A stretch of DNA of 64,000 nt from positions 83,687 through 147,686 of the forward strand of contig NZ_KB904041.1 in the NCBI RefSeq assembly GCF_000379905.1. The letters are read 5' to 3'. Below the pieces are notes generated by a model. That model saw only the letters and a list, made by a program, of their open reading frames with translations, ran no database searches and was not told the DNA's origin. How positions within the stretch are numbered: position 1 is the first letter of the stretch; each line of letters opens with the position of its first letter. A program made the position numbers and the translations under genes. This stretch comes from Rodentibacter pneumotropicus DSM 21403 (GTDB taxonomy: Bacteria; Pseudomonadota; Gammaproteobacteria; Enterobacterales; Pasteurellaceae). Positions 1-9,334 of the stretch are shown here, in pieces.

Positions 1-174
1 AAAGGTTAAATTTGCCGTAATTAGGGCTGTTACAGTGTATGAGCTTGTTCTTATAAATTCTACGTAAATTATGACCGCACTTTTACAGGCTATTGGAAAG
101 GATAACGATACAATTAATTGCAGTTAGCTATTGCTTTTAGGAAATTCTGAAATCTTAGAAAATTAATTAACATA

Positions 175-208
175 AAAAAATAGCATAACCAAAGTTATGC
201 TATTTTTT
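175..208 (-). terminator. Terminator of the OmpA-like lipoprotein gene
   Basis: A perfect inverted repeat (arms AAAAAATAGCATAAC and its complement, 4-base loop CAAA) lies just past the stop codon at 220 and ends in a T-run on the minus strand. The A-run on the other side would let it act in both directions. Bases 1-174 hold one uptake signal near 83-95 and no gene that I can see. Confidence 0.85.
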
Positions 209-219
209 AGTCAAAATTA

Positions 220-1080
220 TTATTTTTTATAAAGTGGTGCAGGACCTTGTGTACCACCATTCATGTGGCTTGCTTCTTGATGCAGCTTTCTTAAAGCTCC
301 TGAAGAAGAGATTTCTACACGACGGTTAGGACGTAAACAATCTTTTTCTTCTTGACTTGCGTGGCGGAAACCTTCACAAGCTTTCACTTGTGGATTTTTA
401 CCATAACCAATAGCTGTGATCTGTGCGGTTATGCCATCTTCAATTAAACGTGCTTTCACACGGTTTGCACGACGTTGAGAAAGATCCATATTGTAAGCGT
501 CAGAACCTAAACGGTCAGTATAACCTGCAACTTTAATTTCTTTAGCATCAGCTGATTTCAATTGTGCAGCAACATTATCAACTACTTCTTTACCACGTGG
601 AGTCAACACATCTTTATTAAAGTCAAATAAGAAATCACCGCTTAGTGTATATGCTGCCTGACCATTACATCCGTTTGGATACCAGAAGAAACTTTGGGCA
701 TTATGATTTTTGTCAAATAAGATTTTATATTGGCAAATTTTATGCACACCGTTTTCACGATAATTAAATGCGTAGTCCCATTCTTCCACACCGTATAAAC
801 CTTCAGAGAAGTGTGGACGACCGATCAAATTATACAGTTGATCTTTGTTCATACCACGTTCGATCATACGAACATTATCCCAGTTTGGCCATGAACCAAA
901 TTGACTACCATCATGGTTGAAACCGGAGTTATCAATTTTTGGCCACACAAGTTGAGGTACTTGAACACCATCAACATCTTTATATTCAGGCATACCTGCG
1001 GAAGTAACTTTGCTTAAATTACCACAAGCTGTAACCGTTGCAACGGCAACAGCAGACAATAAAATACGAGATAATTTCAT
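220..1080 (-). CDS. OmpA-family outer membrane lipoprotein with BamE-like N-terminal domain
   Basis: 286 residues. The N-terminus is a lipoprotein signal peptide with lipobox VTAC (Cys19), so the mature protein should be lipid-anchored in the outer membrane. Residues about 70-140 resemble the SmpA/BamE fold (GMNKDQLYNLIGRP, then a WDY strand). Residues about 145-265 are an OmpA C-terminal peptidoglycan-binding domain, with the D and R expected to contact diaminopimelate in GYTDRLGSDAYNMDLSQRRA. It probably ties the outer membrane to peptidoglycan. The pairing of a BamE-like and an OmpA domain in one lipoprotein is unusual outside this family. The start is an ATG preceded by AAGGTAAAAAC, and the gene stands alone with its own terminator. 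Confidence 0.85.
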   Translation of the reverse strand: MKLSRILLSAVAVATVTACGNLSKVTSAGMPEYKDVDGVQVPQLVWPKIDNSGFNHDGSQFGSWPNWDNVRMIERGMNKDQLYNLIGRPHFSEGLYGVEEWDYAFNYRENGVHKICQYKILFDKNHNAQSFFWYPNGCNGQAAYTLSGDFLFDFNKDVLTPRGKEVVDNVAAQLKSADAKEIKVAGYTDRLGSDAYNMDLSQRRANRVKARLIEDGITAQITAIGYGKNPQVKACEGFRHASQEEKDCLRPNRRVEISSSGALRKLHQEASHMNGGTQGPAPLYKK

Positions 1081-1291
1081 GTTTTTACCTTTTAATCGTT
1101 AAAGTGTCATCCTTGTAATTAAGAAACACACAAACTAAACTTTACTAATTCCAAGTGAGAAAACTATAAAAGTTTCGGGAGGTTATACTAATAGTAAAAG
1201 CCAACTTTGTAAATATTAATATTAGACTATGAGTAAAGTATTCCACTATAATCATTTTTGTAAAGTAATGTAAATATAAAAAATAAAAAGC

Positions 1292-2350
1292 TTAATGAAT
1301 AAAATCCTGAGAAGTCTTATTCATATAGCGCTGAATAAGTGCATCAACACTCTCTTCCACCTGTTGTCCCAACTTTTTTAAGAATGGCGTTTTAATCTTA
1401 TAGTTCACACCAATAACTAATTTATCTTTCATCATATCAAGCAAAAGATCATCACTGGTAGAAATACCGTCTATCAATTGTAATTCCAGAGCTTGAGTAC
1501 CAAACCAATGTTCACCGGTAGCAACTTTGTTAACATCTAAGTGCGGTCGATTTTGCTGAACAAATTGTTTAAATAATCCATGAGTTTCTTCCAATTCTTG
1601 TTGGAATTTTTGTTTACCCTTCTCTGTATTTTCGCCCAACATCGTCACCGTACGTTTAAATTCTCCCGCTGTCATTACATCGACATCAACATCATGTTTT
1701 TTTAATAGTCGATGAATATTTGGTACTTGAGCAACCACCCCAATCGAACCAATAATAGCAAAAGGTGCTGCAATGATTTTATCAGCGACACAAGCCATCA
1801 TATAACCACCACTTGCTGCAACTTTATCGATCGCAATAGTTAATTTGATTCCCTTTTGTTTTAAACGCGCCAATTGTGAAGCAGCCAAACCATATCCATG
1901 CACGACGCCACCAGGGCTTTCTAAACGTAACAATACTTCATCATCGGGCTTAGTTACATTCAAAATAGCTGAAATTTCCTCACGAAGTGCAGTTGTTTGT
2001 GAAGCAGAAATATCCCCTTTAAAATCTAAAACATAAACGCTCGGTTTAGACTTCTCGAGCGGTTCTCCCTTTTTCAATTTTGCCTTTAAATCTTTTGTTT
2101 TTTGTTTTTCCGCTTTCTTTTCCACTTTTTTTTGCTGTTTCAATTCTTCATCTGATAAATGAAAATCACGCAAATATTTGACTCTCTCTTCAAGCTCCTC
2201 AGATAAATTGGTAATCACCAATTCGCCTTGTGCCGCTTCCTTAGTCCGGCGAGCGGAAATAATAAATGCGGCGATCGCTGCGATGACAAGCAAAATTGTT
2301 AAAATTTCTAAAATAAAAATACCGTACCCGGTTAAAATATCTAACCACAT
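1292..2350 (-). CDS. sohB: SohB, inner-membrane S49 family serine protease
   Basis: 352 residues, the usual SohB length. One N-terminal membrane segment (residues about 8-32) is followed by a charged, lysine-rich linker (60-102) and then the S49 peptidase domain facing the periplasm. The catalytic dyad appears to be Ser180 (AASGGYMMAC) and Lys232 (TAGEFKRTV). The family is related to signal peptide peptidase SppA and is thought to degrade membrane-associated peptides. GGAGAGT lies 5 bases before the ATG. It is divergent from asnS, with 141 bases between the two starts. Confidence 0.93.
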   Translation of the reverse strand: MWLDILTGYGIFILEILTILLVIAAIAAFIISARRTKEAAQGELVITNLSEELEERVKYLRDFHLSDEELKQQKKVEKKAEKQKTKDLKAKLKKGEPLEKSKPSVYVLDFKGDISASQTTALREEISAILNVTKPDDEVLLRLESPGGVVHGYGLAASQLARLKQKGIKLTIAIDKVAASGGYMMACVADKIIAAPFAIIGSIGVVAQVPNIHRLLKKHDVDVDVMTAGEFKRTVTMLGENTEKGKQKFQQELEETHGLFKQFVQQNRPHLDVNKVATGEHWFGTQALELQLIDGISTSDDLLLDMMKDKLVIGVNYKIKTPFLKKLGQQVEESVDALIQRYMNKTSQDFIH

Positions 2351-2491
2351 AAATACTCTCCTCTAATTATTTATGGTCTGGATATTCTACTTGAGTCCCG
2401 CGTCAAGCTCTAACTTTTTATGGAAAATTTCGGGATTTAAGGTAAACTAAGCGCACTTTTTTATCTCATATTTTTACGCTTAGAGGTTTAT

Positions 2492-3895
2492 ATGTCTAAA
2501 ATTGCATCAATTGTTGATGTGCTACAAGGAAAAGTCTCGATAGGTGAAACCGTTACAGTACGCGGTTGGGTTCGTACTCGTCGCGATTCTAAAGCCGGAC
2601 TATCATTCTTAGCTGTATATGACGGTTCTTGTTTTGATCCTATCCAAGCAATTATTAACAACGATATTGAAAATTATGAAAGCGAAATCTTACGTCTCAC
2701 AACCGGCTGTTCCGTGGTTGTGACAGGTAAAGTCGTTGAATCACCAGCAGAAGGCCAAGCTGTTGAATTACAAGCCGAAAAGGTCGAAGTAGCAGGTTTT
2801 GTTGAAGATCCTGATTCCTACCCAATGGCAGCGAAACGCCATTCTATCGAATATTTGCGAGAAGTCGCACACTTACGCCCACGTACCAATATTATCGGTG
2901 CCGTAGCACGTGTACGCCATTGTTTAGCGCAAGCTATTCATCGTTTCTTCCATGAACAAGGGTTTTATTGGGTTGCCACCCCACTTATTACAGCCTCAGA
3001 TACGGAAGGTGCGGGAGAAATGTTCCGAGTTTCTACGTTGGATCTTGAAAATCTTCCACGTGATGAAAAAGGTGCGGTCGATTTTAGCCAAGATTTTTTT
3101 GGTAAAGAATCTTTTTTAACAGTTTCCGGTCAGCTAAACGGTGAAACTTATGCTTGTGCATTAAGTAAAATTTATACTTTCGGTCCAACTTTCCGTGCGG
3201 AGAACTCTAATACCACCCGCCATCTTGCAGAATTCTGGATGGTCGAACCGGAGGTTGCCTTTGCTACATTAAAGGATAATGCAAAACTGGCTGAAGACAT
3301 GTTGAAATATGTTTTCCGTGCGGTGTTAGACGAACGCAAAGATGATCTTACTTTCTTTGAGAAACACGTTGATAAAGATGTCGTTACCCGTTTAGAAAAC
3401 TTTGTGAAATCAGATTTTGCTCAAATTGATTACACCGATGCCATTGATGTGTTATTAAAATCTGGTAAGAAATTTGAATTCCCGGTTTCTTGGGGAATCG
3501 ATCTTTCTTCTGAACATGAACGCTATTTAGCAGAAGAATATTTTAAATCTCCGGTTGTCGTGAAAAACTATCCGAAAGATATCAAAGCCTTCTATATGCG
3601 TTTAAATGACGATGGTAAAACTGTTGCCGCAATGGATGTGTTAGCCCCGGGAATCGGTGAAATTATCGGTGGTTCACAGCGTGAAGAACGTCTAGAAGTG
3701 CTTGATAAACGCATGGAAGAAATGGGCTTAAATCCGAAAGATTATTATTGGTATCGAGATCTTCGTAAATATGGTACTGTGCCTCACTCCGGCTTTGGAC
3801 TTGGGTTTGAACGCTTAATTGTGTATGTCACAGGGATACAAAATATCCGTGATGTTATCCCATTTCCTCGTACACCGCGTAATGCGAATTTTTAA
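2492..3895 (+). CDS. asnS: Asparaginyl-tRNA synthetase
   Basis: 467 residues, matching the bacterial AsnRS length. It charges tRNA-Asn with asparagine using ATP in the cytoplasm. An OB-fold anticodon-binding domain (about 15-100) is followed by the class II catalytic core, with motif 2 near [21 protein letters not shown] and motif 3 [10 protein letters not shown] near the C-terminus. AGAGGTTTAT precedes the ATG. It is a single-gene unit ended by an uptake-signal terminator. Confidence 0.97.
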   Translation: MSKIASIVDVLQGKVSIGETVTVRGWVRTRRDSKAGLSFLAVYDGSCFDPIQAIINNDIENYESEILRLTTGCSVVVTGKVVESPAEGQAVELQAEKVEVAGFVEDPDSYPMAAKRHSIEYLREVAHLRPRTNIIGAVARVRHCLAQAIHRFFHEQGFYWVATPLITASDTEGAGEMFRVSTLDLENLPRDEKGAVDFSQDFFGKESFLTVSGQLNGETYACALSKIYTFGPTFRAENSNTTRHLAEFWMVEPEVAFATLKDNAKLAEDMLKYVFRAVLDERKDDLTFFEKHVDKDVVTRLENFVKSDFAQIDYTDAIDVLLKSGKKFEFPVSWGIDLSSEHERYLAEEYFKSPVVVKNYPKDIKAFYMRLNDDGKTVAAMDVLAPGIGEIIGGSQREERLEVLDKRMEEMGLNPKDYYWYRDLRKYGTVPHSGFGLGFERLIVYVTGIQNIRDVIPFPRTPRNANF

Positions 3896-3906
3896 TCAAA
3901 AAAGAT

Positions 3907-3940
3907 AATTTGACCGCACAAAAAGTGCGGTCAAATTTTT
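3907..3940 (+). terminator. Uptake-signal-pair terminator after asnS
   Basis: Two uptake signals in inverted orientation form a perfect stem (AATTTGACCGCAC and complement, loop AAAAA) followed by a T-run. It directly follows the asnS stop and precedes the carbonic anhydrase gene, separating the two. Confidence 0.9.
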
Positions 3941-3960
3941 ATTATTGTAAGGAAAGCAAA

Positions 3961-4644
3961 ATGAACAAAATTGAACAGCTTTTTGCCAATAATTTAAGCT
4001 GGGCACAAAGAATGAAAGAGGAAAATTCCACTTATTTTAAAGAACTTGCAGATCACCAAACTCCCCATTATCTTTGGATTGGCTGCTCTGATAGTCGTGT
4101 TCCTGCAGAAAAACTGACAAACTTAGAACCGGGTGAATTATTTGTTCATCGAAATGTGGCAAATCAAGTTATTCATACTGATCTCAACTGTCTTTCAGTT
4201 GTACAATATGCGGTTGATGTATTAAAAATTGAGCATATTATCATTTGTGGACATACTAATTGCGGTGGTATTAAAGCCGCAATGGCAGATCAAGATCTCG
4301 GTTTAATTAATAATTGGTTACTCCATATTCGTGATATTTGGTTTAAACACAGTCATTTACTTGGAAAACTTTCACCGGAAAAACGTGCTGATATGCTGAC
4401 TAAAATTAATGTCAATGAACAAGTTTATAATCTTGGTCGCTCTTCCATTATAAAAAGTGCTTGGGAACGAGGGCAAAAACTTTCTTTACATGGCTGGGTG
4501 TATGATGTAAATGATGGATTTTTAGTTGATCAAGGTGTGATGGCTACAAGTCGTGAAAGCCTTGAAATTTCCTATCGTAACGCCACTGCCCGCTTACTTA
4601 CCTTGGGTGAAGAAGATATCCTTAAAAAGGAACACATTGAATAA
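3961..4644 (+). CDS. can: Beta-class (type II) carbonic anhydrase
   Basis: 227 residues from the ATG at 3961, chosen because AAGGAAAG lies just upstream; the open frame runs further 5' only through the asnS terminator. It interconverts CO2 and bicarbonate. The zinc ligands Cys42, Asp44, His98 and Cys101 are all present in the motifs IGCSDSRVP and CGHTNCGG. Trp39, Arg64 and Tyr181 match the residues known to form the allosteric bicarbonate site of the H. influenzae enzyme, so the same switch between active and inactive states is expected. Confidence 0.95.
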   Translation: MNKIEQLFANNLSWAQRMKEENSTYFKELADHQTPHYLWIGCSDSRVPAEKLTNLEPGELFVHRNVANQVIHTDLNCLSVVQYAVDVLKIEHIIICGHTNCGGIKAAMADQDLGLINNWLLHIRDIWFKHSHLLGKLSPEKRADMLTKINVNEQVYNLGRSSIIKSAWERGQKLSLHGWVYDVNDGFLVDQGVMATSRESLEISYRNATARLLTLGEEDILKKEHIE

Positions 4645-4676
4645 AAAAGTGCGGTTAAAATTGACCGCACTTTTTT
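4643..4676 (+). terminator. Uptake-signal-pair terminator after can
   Basis: Inverted uptake signals (AAAAAAGTGCGGT and complement, 8-base loop) overlap the stop codon region of the carbonic anhydrase gene and end in six Ts. Confidence 0.9.
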
Positions 4677-4727
4677 ATAATTTCAGCATTATGTAGCTGT
4701 TGCAAAGACCTAATTTAGGATTTATTT

Positions 4728-4812
4728 GTAGGAACACACTGCGTGTTTTCGCTTATAACATATTGAAATAATTTGATTTCATAACAGATAAATGCAAGTG
4801 TGATCCTACCTA
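4728..4812. repeat. Decayed copy of the GTAGGGACACACTGCG palindromic repeat
   Basis: The left arm GTAGGAACACACTGCGTG matches the better copies at 49456 and 51493 with one change. The right arm (about 4787-4812) keeps only scattered matches ending in CCTAC. The right flank, TTGAAATTCCTG then GCGTTTGTTGCA, resembles the flank after the 51493 copy, so the full element is larger than the hairpin. It lies between convergent genes can and ycgL. Confidence 0.6.
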
Positions 4813-4884
4813 CGTTTTATTGAAATTCCTGTTTATGCGTTTGTTGCATAATGTCGTACATTTTCGTTTCCGGATAATCAAAAG

Positions 4885-5151
4885 TTATTTGATTTCACTC
4901 AAACTATTAAATAATCCATCATCCTGTTTTGGTATTTGTAAATAAAAGCCCTGTGATCTAATTTTTTCCTCGACTTCATTTTTATTGGCATGATAAAGCG
5001 GCTTATTGCCGGATAAATTAAATATCATCACAAGCTCCGGTTTACCAAAATATTCTAATAAATTACCGGGAACAGCAGAAAAATCATCACGTTTTTGAAT
5101 ATAAAGGTAACTCCCCGGTTTTTTCTTACTTTTATAAATTGCGCATAGCAT
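4885..5151 (-). CDS. ycgL: YcgL-domain protein
   Basis: 88 residues, the normal length of the YcgL family. Family traits seen are the N-terminal MLCAIYKSKKKPGSYLYI and the central PGNLLEYFGKPELVMIFNL. The function is unknown; structures of relatives show a small alpha/beta fold. No clear Shine-Dalgarno sequence is visible before the ATG. It lies downstream of the terminator of the following lipoprotein gene, so it is probably transcribed on its own. Confidence 0.85.
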   Translation of the reverse strand: MLCAIYKSKKKPGSYLYIQKRDDFSAVPGNLLEYFGKPELVMIFNLSGNKPLYHANKNEVEEKIRSQGFYLQIPKQDDGLFNSLSEIK

Positions 5152-5171
5152 CTGATTGCTCCATAAAGAAA

Positions 5172-5199
5172 ATCCCCACGGGATAACACCTATGGGGAT
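5172..5199 (-). terminator. Probable terminator of the helical lipoprotein gene
   Basis: A 7-bp stem, ATCCCCA with its complement and a 14-base loop, lies between the lipoprotein gene and ycgL. The minus-strand tail is TTTTC, a weak T-run, so termination may be partial. Confidence 0.6.
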
Positions 5200-5218
5200 C
5201 TCTTTAATTTATATAAGA

Positions 5219-5785
5219 CTATTTTGTTGCGTCTTTCACTGCATCCACAGCTTCAGCCGCTTTTTCAGTTGCAGATTCTTTCATTGAAGACATTGCATCT
5301 TTTGCTGAATCCACTTTTTCTGCCGTAGCTTCTTTCACTTCAGATGCTTTGTTACTTACTGCATCTTTCATTTCTGCCATTTTCTCCATCGCAGAATCCT
5401 TCACTTCTGCAACTTTAGCTTTTGCAGCCGCTCCGGCCTCTTCAGCTTTATTTACTGCTGCATCTTTCATTTCAGCTGCTTTTTCCACAGCTTTATCTTT
5501 TGCATCTGCTACTACGGATTTTGCAGAATCCACGGCATTCATTGTTGCCTCTTTCGCATCAGAAACGGCTTGCTTTGCTGCCTCTTTAACATCTGAAGCA
5601 GCTTGTTTTGCCGAATCTTTAACATCTGATGCCACACTTACTGCCGCATCTTTTACTTCAGCTGCTGCATTGGCAGTCGCCTCTTTTGCAGCTTCAACTT
5701 TTTGTGTTGTTTCTTGTTTATCAAAACAACCTGTGACGGCTAAACTTGCGCCTAACACTAATGTCGCTAATACTGTCTTTTTCAT
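5219..5785 (-). CDS. Alanine/lysine-rich repetitive helical lipoprotein
   Basis: 188 residues from the ATG at 5785, chosen for the strong site TTAGGAGGT just upstream; an upstream ATG at 5809 has none. A signal peptide ends in lipobox VTGC. The rest is nearly pure repeat: an 11-residue-like pattern of KDAA, SDVKEAA and EKAAEMKDA units through the whole mature chain, predicted to form one long amphipathic helix like apolipoprotein or LEA-type proteins. There is no enzymatic motif. It probably lies along a membrane or serves as a periplasmic stress protein; that is inference. A 150-residue open frame on the other strand is an artefact of the repeats. Confidence 0.8.
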   Translation of the reverse strand: MKKTVLATLVLGASLAVTGCFDKQETTQKVEAAKEATANAAAEVKDAAVSVASDVKDSAKQAASDVKEAAKQAVSDAKEATMNAVDSAKSVVADAKDKAVEKAAEMKDAAVNKAEEAGAAAKAKVAEVKDSAMEKMAEMKDAVSNKASEVKEATAEKVDSAKDAMSSMKESATEKAAEAVDAVKDATK

Positions 5786-6025
5786 TTTACCTCCTAATTG
5801 AGTATACAAATTAGCAAAGCATACCTACTTTGCGTGAAACATAGTTTACGAAAAAATAAAATAGTCGAAAACAAAATTTACACTTTATAAAAATAAAAAA
5901 CTGTTTTCAATCTTAGCCAGGCTCCCTAATTAATTGAAATTAAAATATTTTTTAAAAGTTCCAATTTTAAAATTTATTTTTTGTAAAGAAATCAAAAAAT
6001 ATAGAATGCCTATCTTTTATACAAA

Positions 6026-6511
6026 TCAAAGCATTTCCGGGGGATAGCTATAGCTCATGATCTCTCCTTTTCCATCCTGCCAACCAATTTGAGCAATCGT
6101 GGCCGGATAAAAACTAATCGGATTTCGTTTACCATAAAGCTCTGCAACAATCTCCCCGACTAATGGTAAATGGGAAATAAGAAGAACGGAATCAACGCTT
6201 TCCTTTTCCTGCACTGACAGATAATCTATGACTAATTCTGCCGAGCCATAAGGTGTAATCCCTTCCCAAATTTCTAAGTGAGGTTGTAGCGCTGAATCAA
6301 ATGCTAAATTAACCTGTTCAAAAGTTTCCAAAGCACGTTGATAGGGGCTTACTAATATACGGTTAAATGGAAGTGTGGTTGATCTTGCATTATTTTTCAA
6401 CCACTCACCTTGGGCAAAAGCTTGTTTTTTTCCATATTCTGTTAAACAACGATCTTTGTCTGTCTTCGCCATCACTTCTGCTTCACCATGGCGCATAATA
6501 AAAATTTTCAT
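6026..6511 (-). CDS. sixA: SixA phosphohistidine phosphatase
   Basis: 161 residues, typical for SixA. The N-terminal RHG motif (MRHGEAE) carries the catalytic histidine of the histidine phosphatase superfamily, and the second histidine is in LLISHLPLVGE. SixA removes phosphate from phosphohistidine on phosphotransferase or phosphorelay proteins. TAGGAAAG precedes the ATG. It follows glmM on the same strand, separated by a hairpin terminator, so readthrough would link the two. Confidence 0.92.
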   Translation of the reverse strand: MKIFIMRHGEAEVMAKTDKDRCLTEYGKKQAFAQGEWLKNNARSTTLPFNRILVSPYQRALETFEQVNLAFDSALQPHLEIWEGITPYGSAELVIDYLSVQEKESVDSVLLISHLPLVGEIVAELYGKRNPISFYPATIAQIGWQDGKGEIMSYSYPPEML

Positions 6512-6537
6512 ATTGCTTTCCTAAATTAAGATAAAAA

Positions 6538-6563
6538 CTGACCGCTCTTTTTTAGAGCGGTCA
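6538..6563 (-). terminator. Terminator between glmM and sixA
   Basis: Inverted repeat GACCGCTCT with its complement and a 5-base loop, the GAGCGGT variant of the uptake core, located between the glmM stop and the sixA start. Confidence 0.75.
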
Positions 6564-6569
6564 ATAAAA

Positions 6570-7904
6570 CTAGTTTGTTTTCACTGCCTCAGCAATTTCT
6601 TCTGCACATTGCTGTGCAAGTTCTCCGTCTTGGCATTCTACCATCACACGAATTAAAGGCTCAGTACCGGATTTACGCAATAGAATTCGTCCTTTGCCTT
6701 CTAAACGTTTTTCAACATCTGCTGCAACAGCTTTCACTGCCTCGCTCTCTAATGGATTTTCCCCTCCAGTAAAACGCACATTAATTAATACCTGAGGGAA
6801 TAATTTTACCGCACTGGCTAATTCATTGAGTGAAAGTTTATGTTGAACCATTGCAGCCAACACCGCTAATGAAGCAACAATTCCATCCCCTGTCGTGTTT
6901 TTATCGGAAATAATAATATGACCGGAATTTTCACCACCAAGCGTCCAATTATTTTCCTGCATTTTTTCAAGTACATAACGGTCGCCTACATTTGCACGTA
7001 GGAACGGTACACCTAGCATTTTTAATGCAATTTCAAGACTCATATTACTCATTAATGTCCCTACTACACCACCCTTTAATTGACCGGAACGCAGTGCTTC
7101 ACGGGCAATAATAAAGAGAATTTGATCACCATCGACTTTATTCCCAAGGTGATCCACCATCATAATTCGGTCACCATCCCCGTCATAAGCTAAACCAATA
7201 TCCGCTTTCACTTCCAAAACTTTTTCTTGTAATACCCGAACATCCGTTGCACCACATTTTTCATTGATATTGACCCCATTTGGTTCAGTACCAATCTCAA
7301 TCACTTCTGCACCGAGTTCACGCAATACGTTAGGTGCAATATGATAAGTAGCACCATTGGCACAATCTACCACAATTTTGTAGCCTTCTAATCCTAAATG
7401 GGCGGGAAACGTACCTTTACAAAATTCAATATAACGCCCTGCCGCATCATTAATACGGCGAGCTTTACCCAATTCAGCCGATTCAACACAATCCATTGGC
7501 TGTTCAAGCATAGCTTCAATTGCTTCTTCAATTTCGTCTGGTAATTTCGTTCCCTGCGCAGAGAAAAATTTAATGCCATTATCATAATAAGGATTGTGAG
7601 ATGCTGAAATAACAATACCTGCTTCCGCACGAAAAGTTCTGGTTAAATAAGCAATTGCCGGAGTTGGCATTGGCCCCGTAAAAGCAGCGGACAAACCGGC
7701 TGCGGCTAAGCCCGCCTCTAACGCAGACTCCAACATATAGCCGGAAATACGTGTATCTTTACCAATTAAGACTGTTTTTGATCCTTGTGAGGCTAGCACT
7801 TTACCTGCCGCCCAACCTAATTTTAATGCAAAATCCGGCGTAATCGGATAAGTACCGACTTTACCACGTACGCCATCCGTACCAAAATATTTACGATTTG
7901 CCAT
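6570..7904 (-). CDS. glmM: Phosphoglucosamine mutase
   Basis: 444 residues, the standard GlmM length. It converts glucosamine-6-phosphate to glucosamine-1-phosphate on the way to UDP-GlcNAc for peptidoglycan and lipid A. The phosphoserine is Ser102 ([12 protein letters not shown]), the magnesium loop is DGDGDR at 241-246, and the sugar and phosphate loops GGENSGH and [11 protein letters not shown] are present. AAAGGAATTTATT precedes the ATG. It follows folP by 35 bases in the usual folP-glmM pair. Confidence 0.97.
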   Translation of the reverse strand: MANRKYFGTDGVRGKVGTYPITPDFALKLGWAAGKVLASQGSKTVLIGKDTRISGYMLESALEAGLAAAGLSAAFTGPMPTPAIAYLTRTFRAEAGIVISASHNPYYDNGIKFFSAQGTKLPDEIEEAIEAMLEQPMDCVESAELGKARRINDAAGRYIEFCKGTFPAHLGLEGYKIVVDCANGATYHIAPNVLRELGAEVIEIGTEPNGVNINEKCGATDVRVLQEKVLEVKADIGLAYDGDGDRIMMVDHLGNKVDGDQILFIIAREALRSGQLKGGVVGTLMSNMSLEIALKMLGVPFLRANVGDRYVLEKMQENNWTLGGENSGHIIISDKNTTGDGIVASLAVLAAMVQHKLSLNELASAVKLFPQVLINVRFTGGENPLESEAVKAVAADVEKRLEGKGRILLRKSGTEPLIRVMVECQDGELAQQCAEEIAEAVKTN

Positions 7905-7939
7905 AATAAATTCCTTTATTTATCAATTTTTCTAAAAAA

Positions 7940-8767
7940 TTAGGCGTTTTTTGTCGCCTGCCAAATTTTTAGCATATCGGACGTTGCCGCCACATCATGC
8001 ACACGTAAAATCCTTGCCCCTTTCTGAGCCGCAATTAATGCCCCTACAACGCTCCCGACCATTCTTTCATCAACAGATTTATCCAACACCGCGCCAATCA
8101 TTGATTTGCGTGATAACCCGGCAAGCACAGGATATTCCTCTTCACAAAATCTACTTAATTGTTGCAATAGCTTATAATTGTGTTGAACGGTTTTTCCAAA
8201 ACCAAATCCCATATCCCAAATTAAATTTTCCTTTCTTATTCCTGCTGTAATACATTGTTCCGAGCGTTGGTGTAAAAAAGCCAGCACGTCTTGCACCACA
8301 TCTTGATATTGGGGATTGGCTTGCATCGTTCTTGGTTGCCCTTGCATATGCATAATACAAACGGGCAAATCCAATTCTACCGCAACTTCTAACGCATTCG
8401 GTTCTTGCAACGCACGAATATCGTTAATTAAATCCATACCCACTTTTGCTGCTTCTTGCATTACTGTGGCTTTTGATGAATCTACGGAAATCCAACAATC
8501 AAAACGTTGTCGCACGGCTTCTACTAAGGGCACAACCCGTTGTAGCTCTTCTTGTTCCGATACTTCATCCGCCATTGGGCGTGTGGATTCACCACCAATA
8601 TCAATAATACTTGCCCCTTCATTTAGCATTTTTTCTACTTGAAATAATGCCTTATCAAAGCTAAAAAACTTTCCGCTGTCTGAAAAAGAGTCTGGTGTGA
8701 AATTTAAAATTCCCATAATCTGTGGGAATGATAAATCAAGAGATTTGTGATTGGCGTAAAGTTTCAT
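7940..8767 (-). CDS. folP: Dihydropteroate synthase
   Basis: 275 residues. It joins p-aminobenzoate to hydroxymethyl-dihydropterin pyrophosphate in folate synthesis and is the sulfonamide target. Both PROSITE-type signatures are visible: MGILNFTPDSFSDSG near the start and GASIIDIGGESTRP, followed by later conserved segments such as LAGLSRKSMIG. The ATG is preceded directly by an uptake signal (GACCGCACTTT) with no Shine-Dalgarno sequence. The usual upstream partner ftsH is missing here. Confidence 0.96.
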   Translation of the reverse strand: MKLYANHKSLDLSFPQIMGILNFTPDSFSDSGKFFSFDKALFQVEKMLNEGASIIDIGGESTRPMADEVSEQEELQRVVPLVEAVRQRFDCWISVDSSKATVMQEAAKVGMDLINDIRALQEPNALEVAVELDLPVCIMHMQGQPRTMQANPQYQDVVQDVLAFLHQRSEQCITAGIRKENLIWDMGFGFGKTVQHNYKLLQQLSRFCEEEYPVLAGLSRKSMIGAVLDKSVDERMVGSVVGALIAAQKGARILRVHDVAATSDMLKIWQATKNA

Positions 8768-9083
8768 AAAGTGCGGTCAATTTTTAGGGTAAATTTGAAG
8801 ACGAAATTATAACGAAATATGCTAAGAAAAAAAATCATTCGATAACAATCCGCACGTAAAACGGCGGTTTTTAGGCTACCCTATAAGGGCCTAGTGCTTC
8901 ACAATAACTCTATAGCTTACCCCGTAAAGACGTCCACATATTCTCTCTTTGATAAATTATCCGAAATCATATCTTTATTCTCTTTGACACATATCTTTCG
9001 TAAACTCAAATACTAATTTTATATACAAGTTAATGGTTTTAATTTTATTTGCAAGCCAATGAAAATAAAGGATTTTTAGGCAA
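8768..9083. other. Gene-free stretch upstream of folP
   Basis: I find no credible coding frame in about 315 bases. It holds an uptake signal next to the folP start, a small hairpin CCGCACGTAAAACGGCGG near 8850, and AT-rich sequence. In relatives ftsH often lies here, but I see no remnant of it. Confidence 0.5.
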
Positions 9084-9110
9084 CAAAAAAGCCGCTATTA
9101 AAGCGGCTTT
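9084..9110 (-). terminator. Terminator of tRNA-Leu
   Basis: Stem AAAGCCGCT/AGCGGCTTT with a run of Ts on the minus strand, about 20 bases past the tRNA 3' end. Confidence 0.85.
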
Positions 9111-9129
9111 CTATGTTTAAAATTCTGTT

Positions 9130-9215
9130 TGGTGCCTAGGGTCGGACTCGAACCGACACGGTTATTCACCGGCGGATTTTGAATCCGCTGCGTCTACCAA
9201 TTTCGCCACCCAGGC
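9130..9215 (-). tRNA. tRNA-Leu (CAA)
   Basis: 86 bases including an encoded CCA. The acceptor stem GCCTGGG pairs with CCTAGGC (one G-U pair). The anticodon loop TTCAAAA between GCGGA and TCCGC gives anticodon CAA, decoding UUG. A long variable arm typical of leucine tRNAs and the T-loop GGTTCGAGTCC are present. Confidence 0.95.
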
Positions 9216-9231
9216 AATGGGTATGTGGGGA

Positions 9232-9259
9232 ATTATACGGATATAAAATGTCGTCGCAA
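9232..9259 (-). promoter_or_regulatory. Promoter of tRNA-Leu
   Basis: On the minus strand TTGCGA and a perfect TATAAT are spaced 16 bases apart. The predicted start is about 10 bases before the mature tRNA. Confidence 0.65.
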
Positions 9260-9334
9260 GTAAAAACTCTACTTTTTAAAATCATTTGATTTAAAATTAA
9301 TCAAACTTATCCTTTTACTATTATTAACAGCATT

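Noticed and set aside
5349-5801. 150-residue open frame opposite the helical lipoprotein gene
   Set aside because: It mirrors the repeat of the true gene, begins without a ribosome site, and has a serine/alanine/phenylalanine composition typical of antisense frames.
7394-7630. 78-residue minus-strand frame within glmM
   Set aside because: A shadow of glmM in another frame, with no ribosome site.
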